Shown piece after piece: positions 1 through 9,110 of a stretch of DNA of 64,000 nucleotides (its first letter is position 1; each line of letters starts with the position of its first letter). This stretch comes from Druceiella hillmani. Taxonomy: Eukaryota > Arthropoda > Insecta > Lepidoptera > Hepialidae. The notes beneath the pieces were generated by a model. It searched no databases and was not told where the DNA came from. It worked only from the letters and a program-made list of their open reading frames with translations. The DNA lies in contig JAYKKI010000032.1 in assembly GCA_039881145.1 (NCBI GenBank), positions 13,038,501 through 13,102,500 on the forward strand, read 5' to 3'. The position numbers and the translations under genes are program-made.

Positions 1-1592
1 TGGTAATAGAGCTCTCTATATTAAGTATGTAGTGTATACAGCAAATAGAGCTCTCTATATTAAGTATGTAGTGTATACAGCAAATAGAGCTCTCTATATT
101 AAGTATGTAGTGTATACAGTAAATAGAGCTCTCTATATTAAGTATGTAGTGTATACAGCAAATAGAGCTCTCTATATTAAGTATGTAGTGTATACAGCAA
201 ATAGAGCTCTCTATATTAAGTATGTAGTGTATACAGCAAATAGAGCTCTCTATATTAAGTATGTAGTGTATAAAGCAAATAGAGCTCTCTATATTCAGTA
301 TGTAGTGTATACAGCAAATAGAGCTCTCTATATTAAGTATGTAGTGTATACAGCAAATAGAGCTCTCTATATTAAGTATGTAGTGTATACAGCAAATAGA
401 GCTCTCTATATTAAGTATGTAGTGTATACAGCAAATAGAGCTCTCTATATTAAGTATGTAGTGTATACAGCAAATAGAGCTCTCTATATTAAGTATGTAG
501 TGTATACAGCAAATAGAGCTCTCTATATTAAGTCTGTAGTGTACACAGAAAATAGAGCTCTCTATATTAAGTATGTAGTGTATAAAGCAAATAGAGCTCT
601 CTATATTAAGTATGTAGTGTATACAGCAAATAGAGCTCTCTATATTAAGTATGTAGTGTATAAAGCAAATAGAGCTCTCTATATTAAGTATGTAGTGTAT
701 ACAGCAAATAGAGCTCTCTATATTAAGTATGTAGTGTATAAAGCAAATAGAGCTCTCTATATTAAGTATGTAGTGTATACAGCAAATAGAGCTCTCTATA
801 TTAAGTATGTAGTGTATACAGCAAATAGAGCTCTCTATATTAAGTCTGTAGTGTACACAGAAAATAGAGCTCTCTATATTAAGTATGTAGTGTATAAAGC
901 AAATAGAGCTCTCTATATTAAGTATGTAGTGTATACAGCAAATAGAGCTCTCTATATTAAGTATGTAGTGTATAAAGCAAATAGAGCTCTCTATATTAAG
1001 TATGTAGTGTATACAGCAAATAGAGCTCTCTATATTAAGTATGTAGTGTATAAAGCAAATAGAGCTCTCTATATTAAGTATGTAGTGTATACAGCAAATA
1101 GAGCTCTCTATATTAAGTATGTAGTGTATACAGCAAATAGAGCTCTCTATATTAAGTATGTAGTGTATACAGCAAATAGAGCTCTCTATATTAAGTATGT
1201 AGTGTATACAGCAAATAGAGCTCTCTATATTAAGTATGTAGTGTATACAGCAAATAGAGCTCTCTATATTAAGTATGTAGTGTATACAGCAAATAGAGCT
1301 CTCTATATTAAGTCTGTAGTGTACACAGAAAATAGAGCTCTCTATATTAAGTATGTAGTGTATACAGCAAATAGAGCTCTCTATATTAAGTATGTAGTGT
1401 ATACAGCAAATAGAGCTCTCTATATTAAGTATGTAGTGTATACAGCAAATAGAGCTCTCTATATTAAGTATGTAGTGTATACAGCAAATAGAGCTCTCTA
1501 TATTAAGTATGTAGTGTATACAGCAAATAGAGCTCTCTATATTAAGTCTGTAATGTACACAGTAAATAGAGTTCATTATATTAAGTATAGAG
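1..1592 (+). repeat. 39-bp tandem array, left arm (runs off the window start)
   Basis: About 41 head-to-tail copies of a 39-bp unit containing GTATACAGCAAATAGAG, the palindromic core AGAGCTCT and TATTAAGTATGTA. Copies are very alike. The recurring variants are TATAAAGC for TATACAGC, and a TAAGTCTGTA/GTACACAGAAA form near 535, 845, 1315 and 1545. Because 39 is a multiple of three and one frame of the unit lacks stops, a 560-codon open frame runs through it (repeating YTANRALYIKYVV). I regard that frame as a by-product of the repeat: there is no distinct start context, and the tail reads into a TA microsatellite. The homogeneity suggests recent amplification. The same unit recurs inverted at 3.5-5.2 kb. 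The array lies just upstream, in transposase sense, of the DDE exons at 2.0-2.8 kb. Confidence 0.97.
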
Positions 1593-1678
1593 GGCTCTTG
1601 TTGAACGAATTAATAGGTACTGAAATACAAGGGCTGTTGTTTGATGAATTGGTGCTATTTTGCACAATATTTTCTTCT

Positions 1679-1681
<3 letters not shown>

Positions 1682-1711
<30 letters not shown>
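1682..1711. repeat. (TA)n microsatellite
   Basis: Run of alternating TA between the end of the left 39-bp array and the first coding remnant of the Harbinger-like element. Confidence 0.95.
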
Positions 1712-1713
<2 letters not shown>

Positions 1714-1749
1714 ATTATTTTTTATTTTCTGTTTTAATTTTTTTCTGGA

Positions 1750-1963
1750 CTACTCACTGCGCATTCCTCTCAACTCAAAGCCAAATATATCAAATTAATC
1801 ATTTGGAGCTCGTATTATCGCCATGGCTTCATTAGCAATTTTATCATTTTCATTTAAACCACTTTTTTGTTGCTTTTAGCAGAATCATCTACAGAATCAC
1901 TGTGTAATTCTTGTTGCTTTTCTTGTGGTTCTCGTCGTTCCTGGTAATTTAATATTTCCACTC
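1750..1963 (-). pseudogene. C-terminal exon of the MADF-domain accessory gene of a PIF/Harbinger element (broken)
   Basis: Read on the minus strand, an acceptor-like TCTGATCGAAG is followed by a frame giving ILNYQERREPQEKQQELHSD and then SVDDSAKSNKK. After a one-base shift it continues DKIANEAMAIIRAPND, stop, FDIFGFELRGMRS. A polar linker followed by a short DEFDIFG..VA..LR-type tail is what I expect at the C-terminus of MADF proteins carried by PIF/Harbinger transposons, where they bind DNA and partner the transposase. A frameshift and two in-frame stops make it non-functional. The partner exon with the MADF domain lies about 970 bases upstream in the gene's sense, at 2936-3315; the space between them holds the transposase on the other strand. 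The splice pairing is inferred. The short open frame 1897-2082 on this strand is a shadow. Confidence 0.6.
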
Positions 1964-2021
1964 CTTCGATCAGAAATGAAAAAAATCACAAAATTAAATT
2001 TACTTTTTTCATATATTACAG

Positions 2022-2829
2022 ATCCTAATACATCAGAAAAGTGGGAAAATGAAGCACAAAAATTTGATGTTACTTGGGACAACTCCCATTGAATAGGGGT
2101 GCTGGACGGTAAACATGTGGTAATAACAGCACCATCAAATTCAGGAAGTCTATGTTACAATTAAAAGGGAACACAAAGCATTGTATTACTGGCTCTATCT
2201 AAGGATGACTATAAATGTTTGTATATTGATATAGGATGTAATGGGTAAGTATCAGACGTATATACACCATGCAACTTATTCGCTATCGGAATGTTTGGAA
2301 AACAGTTCATTGCATATACTCCCAGCAAAGTCATTACGAGAACAGTCTAATCCGTTGCATTATTATATTATCGTGGTCAATGATGCTTTTACTTTAAAAA
2401 TTTACATAATGAAACCATTCCTATTTTAAAACCAACCGATTGAAAATCGTGTTTTATTTATAGTCTTTCGCGGGTATGTTGTTTTGTAGAAAACGCATTT
2501 GGCTCTCTATCCATTTTCACTTTTTAGAAAACATGCAGAACTTTATTCTGAAAAAGTAATAAAACTTATCCAAGCTGATTGTTGTTTATATAATTGTTGG
2601 TTAAAAAACTATTAGCTCAATATTCACCTCAAGGTACGGGGAAGAAAATTAATAATTTATTCCCGGTGGCTGGAGAGACGAAGAATCTCCACAAAACTCA
2701 TTTTATGCATTACAACATGCAAGTATACCTAGAAATGCTAGTTGCACAGCTAAACAGTTGCGCAACCATTTTAAAATCTACTTTATATTCACGGAAGGAA
2801 AACTTAACTGGCAATATCAACATTCTTAA
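2022..2829 (+). pseudogene. PIF/Harbinger (HARBI1-like) transposase, DDE catalytic exons, degraded
   Basis: Cut-and-paste transposase remnant. A good acceptor (CATATATTACAG) precedes NTSEKWENEAQKFDVTW, a position where PIF transposases read VPST..EW...A..F...W. Then come IGVLDGKHVVITAPSNSGS (first catalytic Asp region, codon 2105-2107), SIVLLALSKDDYKCLYIDIG, PLHYYIIVVNDAFTLKIYIM (second Asp motif, near 2373; the family's D-x-A-F reads N-D-A-F, so the Asp may be lost), and FVENAFGSLSIF (Glu motif, near 2485). After frame changes, EKVIKLIQADCCLYN and the C-terminal AKQLRNHFKIYF...GKLNWQYQ end at TAA 2827-2829. Stops interrupt after DNSH, CYN and IGCNG, and there are at least two frameshifts. 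The N-terminal exon expected upstream is not between the array and this exon; a matching one lies on the opposite strand at 5.5-5.8 kb. Confidence 0.88.
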
Positions 2830-2935
2830 TACTTTTTTTTATTTCGCTAATCTTTTTTAAGTTAGATGAAGTTACAGTATATTTATAACAAAATCAAAAT
2901 TTAAGAACGATATGAGGTAAACTTTATTTACTTAC

Positions 2936-3315
2936 CAAATATTCTATATCAGGTACGTTATAATTGGTAACACTAGTTAAAAACATTCCTTTCAATTTGG
3001 GCTCATAAACTATATTGCCTCAAAAAACGCCCACTTCGAAGTACATATATCATCAATACCATCACCACTTTTCTTTTGTTTAATTTTTCTGAGTTCTGCA
3101 TTTAATTGACATCTCGTGCTATGTGTTTTGCGGTTTATATATTCCACGCTTAAGTTTAGTGACTTTGCTATCAACTTGCTTTTAAATTTCGATTTCCATA
3201 CTCTTTTAAAGAGCAGTTAGTTCTGGATGGACCTCTAATAATTCAATTAATTTAAAAACTTTTTTCTTCTCCCAAACAAATTTTCCTTCTTTATCTCCAG
3301 AAAGTTCAAAAACTA
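2936..3315 (-). pseudogene. MADF (Myb/SANT-like) DNA-binding domain exon of a PIF/Harbinger element, frameshifted
   Basis: Minus-strand reading gives VVFELSGDKEGKFVWEKKKV then FKLIELLEVHPELTAL, the classical MADF opening (aromatic, LIE.., HPEL). After a one-base shift it continues LFKRVWKSKFKSKLIAKSLN, LSVEYINRKTHSTRCQLNAE and LRKIKQKKSGDGIDDICTSK, then WAFFEAI. The KKSG.G.DD.Y.P.W...E stretch is diagnostic of MADF proteins encoded by PIF/Harbinger transposons, which bind element DNA and bring the transposase in. An acceptor-like TTTTATTCTCAG precedes it, and the exon ends at a consensus donor, GGTAAGTAAA, at 2934-2936. The gene is antisense to the transposase, the usual two-gene layout of these elements. 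One frameshift and a stop after FFEAI show that it is dead. Confidence 0.8.
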
Positions 3316-3477
3316 CTGAGAATAAAATCAAATTTGACAATGTAAAATACCTAATTAAAACAATGTAGCAATAAACAAACATTAGATAGAGAAAAAAAAA
3401 TCTATGAGCAAATAGTACAGAGATCTATGTAGAGCGTAGAGGTGGTAGAGATGTCGTGTACGTTGCACATGATTGGT

Positions 3478-3522
3478 CTAGCTAGAAAGTCTACATTGAG
3501 TCTAGAGCGACACTAGCTAGAG
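3478..3522. repeat. Candidate transposon terminus T2 (CTAGCTAGA motif pair)
   Basis: TCTAGCTAGA, then a spacer, then AGCGACACTAGCTAGA. A related arrangement (TCTAGCTAGAGAGCCGCTTC then ACTAGCTAGA) occurs at 6036-6066. T2 lies about 200 bases outside the start of the MADF exon and T1 about 200 bases outside the start of transposase exon 1. Both read the same when read outward from their gene, as terminal inverted repeats should. The match is short and no target-site duplication was identified. Confidence 0.4.
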
Positions 3523-3525
3523 AGC

Positions 3526-5206
3526 TCTATTTTCCGTATACACTACAGACTTAATATAGAGAGCTCTATTTTATGTGTACACAACAGACAATATTGAGAG
3601 CTCTATTTTCTGTGTACATTATAGATTTAATATAGAGAACTCTATTTTCTGTGTACATTACAGACTGATATAGGGAGCTCTATTTTCTATGTACATCACA
3701 GACTTAATATAAAGAGCTCTATTTTCTGTGTAAATTACAGACGTAATTTAGAGAGGTCTATTTTCTGTGTACATTAGAGACTTAATATAGAGGGCTCTAT
3801 TTTCTGTATACACTACAAACTTCATATAGAGAGCTCTATTTTATGTGTACATTACAGACTTAATATAAAGTGCTCTATTTGCTGTGTACATTACAGATTT
3901 AATATAGAGAGCTCCATTTTCTGTGTACACTACAGAATTAATATAGAGTTCCACAGAAAATAGAGCTCTATTTTCTGTGTAAATTACACACTTAATATAG
4001 AGAGCTCTATTTTATGTGTACATTACAGACTTAATATAGAGAGCTCTATTCTATGTGTGCACTACAGACAATATTGAGAGCTCTATTTTCTGTGTACATT
4101 ATAGACGTAATATAGAGTGCTCTATTTTCTGTGTACACTACAGAATTAATATAGAGTTCCACAGAAAATAGAGCTCTATTTTCTGTGTACATTACAGGCT
4201 TAATATAAAGAGCTCTATTTTCTGTGTAAATTACACACTTAATATAGAGAGCTCTATTTTCTGTGTACATTACAGACTTAATATAGAGAGCTCTATTTTA
4301 TGTGTGCACTACAGACAATATTGAGAGCTCTATTTTCTGTGTACATTATAGACGTAATATAGAGTGCTCTATTTTCTGTGTACACTACAGAATTAATATA
4401 GAGTTCCACAGAAAATAGAGCTCTATTTTCTGTGTACATTACAGGCTTAAAATAAAGAGCTCTATTTTCTGTGTAAATTACACACTTAATATAGAGAGCT
4501 CTATTTTCTGTGTACACTACAGACTTAATATAGAGAGCTCTATTTTCTGTGTAAATTACACACTTAATATAGAGAGCTCTATTTTCTGTGTACATTACAG
4601 ACTTAATATAGAGAGCTCTATTTTATGTGTGCACTACAGACAATATTGAGAGCTCTATTTTCTGTGTACATTATAGACGTAATATAGAGTGCTCTATTTT
4701 CTGTGTACACTACAGAATTAATATAGAGTTCCACAGAAAATAGAGCTCTATTTTCTGTGTACATTACAGGCTTAAAATAAAGAGCTCTATTTTCTGTGTA
4801 AATTACACACTTAATATAGAGAGCTCTATTTTCTGTGTACATTACAGACTTAATATAGAGAGCTCTATTTTCTGTGTAAATTACACACTTAATATAGAGA
4901 GCTCTATTTTCTGTGTACATTACAGACTTAATATAGAGAGCTCTATGTTCTGTGTATACTACAGACTTAATATGGAGAGCTATATTTTCTGTGTATATTA
5001 CAGTCTTAATATAGAGAGCTCTATTTTCTGTGTACACTACAGACTTAATATAGAGAGCTCTATTTTCTTTGTACATTACAGACTTAATATAGAGAGCTCT
5101 ATTTCCTGTGTAAATTACAGACTTAATATAGAGAGCTCTATTTTCTGTGTACATTACAGATCTACATCACAAACTTAATATAGAGAGCTCTATTTTCTGT
5201 GCACAA
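3526..5206 (-). repeat. 39-bp tandem array, right arm, inverted relative to the left arm
   Basis: About 42 copies of the same 39-bp family in the opposite direction; on the + strand each reads AATATAGAGAGCTCTATTTT then CTGTGTACATTACAGACTT. The units are more diverged than in the left arm. They carry higher-order structure: a short inverted half-unit (GAGTTCCACAGAAAATAGAG) recurs near 3949, 4154, 4402 and 4724, with spacings of about 205, 248 and 322 bases, which differ by roughly one and two units. Several 74-178 codon frames here (repeating YTENRALYIKSV) are repeat by-products. Read in the sense of the neighbouring transposase exon at 5487-5835 (minus), the array has the same orientation as the left array has relative to the DDE exons. 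Confidence 0.96.
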
Positions 5207-5486
5207 GAGCCCTTCTCTTTCACTACATATACCAAAAGAACAAGGCATGTAACGTCAGCTTTCTCCTTCAGAAAATAGCAATACTTTGGCGGATTTCTAT
5301 AACAACATTAACCAACTGGTTGTCTCGCCTATCTCGTATTCGCCCAAATGTAGGGATCACACACCTAAGGAATAATCTGAGAAATAATTGTTGCTGGAAT
5401 TCGAAACAAATAACTTAAGGACTAATAACTGTCACCTACAACATAATAATACACATAAATTAATACGTAAATTCTTTAATAAATTT

Positions 5487-5835
5487 TTAACTTTTTTTTA
5501 AGTAGTTTTTTGCGGGTTTGATACACCACTTACCAGTAGTGAGAAATCTTAATGTAAGTCTAAGCCGTTCAGACAGTGATATTGATTTTCGAAGATAAGC
5601 GTCTTCCTTTACAATTCTTGGTATATTTAGTTCCAACAAACGCCGAAAATGCTCATGTATCATTTTCATAACAACTTACGTCTTAAACTCTAGTTCCTGT
5701 AATACTTTTGCATGTGCTCCCTCCTCGTCTCTTTTGTATATCCACTCACTAATCCACGACTTCTTTTTTATTTTCCTTCTTTCTTTTTTTAATTAAAATT
5801 ACCAGAGAAGCAGCAACTTCTCTTAGCCTTATTTT
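5487..5835 (-). pseudogene. PIF/Harbinger transposase, N-terminal exon, broken
   Basis: Minus-strand reading gives LREVAASLVILIKKRKK. After a shift it gives KKKSWISEWIYKRDEEGAHA then KVLQELEFKT, a stop, and MKMIHEHFRRLLELNIPRIV, KEDAYLRKSISLSERLRLTL, RFLTTGKW. This follows the N-terminus of PIF/Harbinger transposases closely: a basic stretch, W-V-R-x-W-I-like, E-x-G-A-Y-x-x-L-L-x-E-L, a FRxxL..v.P.I.k.D...R..I...ERL..TLRFLATG block. The frame ends at a stop about 10 codons after the TGKW position, where the family normally continues to the DDE core. That core is missing downstream on this strand; instead the inverted 39-bp array follows, and the DDE exons lie beyond it on the + strand. One frameshift and one internal stop are present. 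Confidence 0.85.
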
Positions 5836-6035
5836 GCGACCAAAAGAATAAATAAAATAAAAAAATAGCATCGCTAATCTCTAGATGAAAAGTCTACGTA
5901 GATTAATAAATCTCAATAAGCGTGCACCAGGGTACATAGGTTTCCAGATAAACTAGCAAAAGTCGCTCTGGCACTTCACTACCACTGTTCTACTGGATAA
6001 AAAACACTCTACAGTATACAGGAAATGTTAAAGCA

Positions 6036-6066
6036 TTCTAGCTAGAGAGCCGCTTCACTAGCTAGA
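6036..6066. repeat. Candidate transposon terminus T1 (CTAGCTAGA motif pair)
   Basis: TTCTAGCTAGAGAGCCGCTT then CACTAGCTAGA, about 200 bases beyond the start of transposase exon 1. It shares its two CTAGCTAGA boxes and a GC-containing middle with the sequence at 3478-3522. It is a candidate terminal inverted repeat of the Harbinger-like element. Confidence 0.4.
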
Positions 6067-7600
6067 TTTTTCTCTACAATGGATACGTACCTTAACAAAC
6101 AACTTACCCATCTACGAGTATAGCATGCATAATGCCCATACACCTTTTGGCGTTGAATTTATCAATATCAAAAACGTTTCACATCATTCATACCGAAAGA
6201 TTGGGCAACGCAAATTATGACATGCGGACACAATTATGATCATCGTAGTGCGCGAGATATATGCCCCTTTAGTATGCATTAATACAGCGACGCTTTCTTA
6301 CTGGACGACATCATTTGTGTCTAAAAATCATTTTAATACATAAAATTGCGATCTATGTGGTGAAAAATCATGACAGTAATTCAAGACAAGTGTCGGAAAA
6401 GAACCATATCTTATTATTTCATCAATAACTAACGCATTTTCAAAAGTATTAATAAACATTTTTACATTTCTAAACTGTCAGTTAATAGTAAGAGTCAGAT
6501 GCACAGTAGATGAAAGACTTAGGTAGACGATAGACGAGAAACTAAATAGTGTTCCTTATGATGAAGAACTTTTTTAATTTGAAAAATTATAAGTCAACGT
6601 GATTTATATTATAACACAATTATGTTTTAGAAGTGAAACCAATTGGATATAATTATCTTCAATTCATATTTCTGATTGATGAAGGACTTTCAAGTTTCAA
6701 ACTAATGAACAGCGTCGAGAATCTTATAAAATTCAATCATATCAGCTAATAAATTTAGGGTTTGAAGTCAGTTTGGTGAAAATGCGAATTTCATTTTTTT
6801 TGTTCTTAAATCAAAAGATATACATAAAAAAGAAAGTATTTAAAAAAAATTAACTTGGTTGCAATTATTTTATTGCAAAAAAATTACTTACGATATAATC
6901 TTTAGTCATTATCTTCTATTACATTCTGATTAATTTATCCCAGAGCTTAAACATTGACAACATTCTCGAAGATTTGAGACTGAATATTTGATGCCAGGGT
7001 GTAGTTAAGGGATACTTTTCGCTTAAAATATATATTTTACATAAATACGTATATTTCAGAGTAGCACACATATTAAATGCTAGTAGAATAATATTCGGGC
7101 ATAAATTTGTCGTTAATTTATCAAAAACGTTTACTGGAAAACTGAAAAAATGGTGAGAACATTTTTTCAGTTTTCCATTAAAGGTTTGGTAAAAATATCT
7201 AGTAACACGTTTTTAACAATTATGACTTTAACAGTTTCGTACATAGGGGAGAGGGTAGTGGTGAGGAGGGTGAAAATAGTTTTGAAATTCTTATAAGTTC
7301 AGTTGATACCCCCAAACGACATAGGAAATAAAATAAAAACACCAGAAGACGCAGTACGGAACCGCGTCGCAAATTTTTCGTGAAAACGTCGGGATAAAAT
7401 CATAATGAATGTTTCATTTCAATACGTAATTTATTTACCAATCTGTCCGGAAATTGCGTTGGGTTTACCGCGCCCAGCGTATAAGTTGGCAGTGCGTCTT
7501 TCAATGGGTGTCTAGCAGAGCTGGTGCACATCGAGCCTCGATTGGACTTACGATTTCGTGCTCATTAACATCATAGTCCACGGTAGCATCATCCATTGAC
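6067..7600. other. AT-rich intergenic DNA, nothing recognised
   Basis: No coding frame, tandem repeat or transposon signature stands out. A short inverted pair (ACTGAAAAAATG / CATTTTTTCAGTTTTCC) lies near 7140-7180. Confidence 0.5.
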
Positions 7601-7769
7601 GTACGCGCATTGAAACCCGATGATGACAACACACCGATATTTGTTATACATACTCGTCGGGCACTGTCATGTTGCCATCGGTCTCTATATTATCATTGTC
7701 TTCCATTTTGCCATCCAAAGACGCCTACACATGATCCGTGGATTGACTATGGCTCGATGCTATATGCCC

Positions 7770-8115
7770 GATGGATCAGCTACGTAATCGCTTCTCATTG
7801 TTTTTCATTATCTTTTCTACTCTGTCGTAACTCTCGCATTTGCTCTGCCCTGGACTTTTTAGGTTTCTTTAATTTCTTTTAATACGAGTTTTCCTCTGAT
7901 TTGTATTTTTTATAATTACGAGTATATTTATGATCTATATAGCCCATTGGGGCAGCTATTTAATAGCTTTGCGTAGTTTTTTCATTTTATTTTCAACGCT
8001 GTCGTGGCTCTCCTATTTGCTCGGCTTTAAAATTTCTAGATTTCTTGAATTTCTTATGATACAAGCATTTCATGATTCACATTTTTTTTTATAAATTCAA
8101 ACATATTTATGTTTC
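7770..8115 (+). repeat. Diverged tandem duplication, unit about 175 bp
   Basis: Two adjacent, diverged copies. The first contains CTCTGTCGTAACTCTCGCAT and TTTAGGTTTCTTTAATTTC; the second contains AACGCTGTCGTGGCTCTCCT and TTCTAGATTTCTTGAATTTC. Each ends in a ...ATATTTATG-like stretch. A 90-codon frame at 7610-7882 runs into the first copy. It resembles nothing I know, and its start is unsupported. Confidence 0.65.
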
Positions 8116-8914
8116 ATATGAGACGACATTTCCATTTTAAACCAATTTTATTATATTCCGTCAAATATTTTTATTGTTTTACTTTGTCTCCTAATAGGTC
8201 TCCTCAAGCTTTTTACAATGATTCAAAATCATAAATCAACATTCTAGCTAAACGCATTGTTCGGCTATCCTAATTCACAACTTTACACAATGCTAATGCA
8301 CAACAATCACGCGCATGCACATACACTAGTCCGATAACGTCATAGGCAAAACAAATGCTGCACAACAAACAGGGCAGACATGCTTTATGCGTCAACTATT
8401 GTTAACTAATTATTAGTCTCGTAGTTAGTAGCGATTGAAATCTGTACATATTTTGTAACACCAGAAAATTCGATCGACTATCACACACTTAGCAAGCGAA
8501 TAGATGCTTTCACGTCAAAAACTACTTCATTTGCACTCTAAAATTTTAATATAAATTAGTTTTGAGTATTAAATTGAATTTGATTGAAAGACATGCGTGT
8601 AGATGCTCTTTCGGTAAATGGTTTCGTACAGATGGAATGGACGAATTTGTCTGTAAGAGATTTTATAACGGTTATATTTTCTTTTTGCTTTAGACGTACG
8701 GAATCCCGAATAATTCAGTTTCCATGTTTATCATTTGCACAAAAATTAAATTAAGATAAATTAATAATCAAATAAATAATTTACTTTGTTTCTTGTTTCT
8801 GGTCCAAATTAAAGAAAGTATTATGTTGAGGTTGTACCATATCATTCGTCTGTTTTAATATATATGGGGATTAAATTTGAGATATGCAAATATGCTACAT
8901 TGTTAAGTGGAGAA

Positions 8915-9110
8915 TATAATAATGGAATTAATAAAACGACTAGAAACTGTAAGCTGGAAATAGGTGTTCGTATTAATATATCCAAAACCAAAATTACGAT
9001 ATGTAATAGTTCCAATAAACGCCAGAGAATTGATAAGCTGGACAAATAAGAGACGGTGCAAAATGTCATATAACTCAGGTAGATTGAAAAGGAGATTTGG
9101 AGACAAAAAG
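8915..9110 (+). pseudogene. Non-LTR retrotransposon reverse transcriptase fragment
   Basis: One frame reads ELIKRLETVSWK; one base over, it continues LEIGVRINISKTKITICNSS then NKRQRIDKLDK. L..ki..kvGL.IN..KTK.m is the motif just after the YADD catalytic box in reverse transcriptases of the R1/CR1/jockey type, where the thumb region begins. Only this segment remains; no YADD was found upstream and the frame is shifted. Its orientation matches the other RT fragment at 19.8 kb. Confidence 0.55.

Noticed and set aside
4046..5178. Several 74-178 codon frames rich in YTENRALYIKSV on the minus strand and a 77-codon frame on the + strand
   Set aside because: They are translations of the 39-bp array, on both strands, with no unique sequence, start context or domain.
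7610..7882. 90-codon frame as a small Cys/His-rich protein
   Set aside because: It runs into a diverged tandem duplication whose second copy does not keep the frame, and it has no family resemblance.
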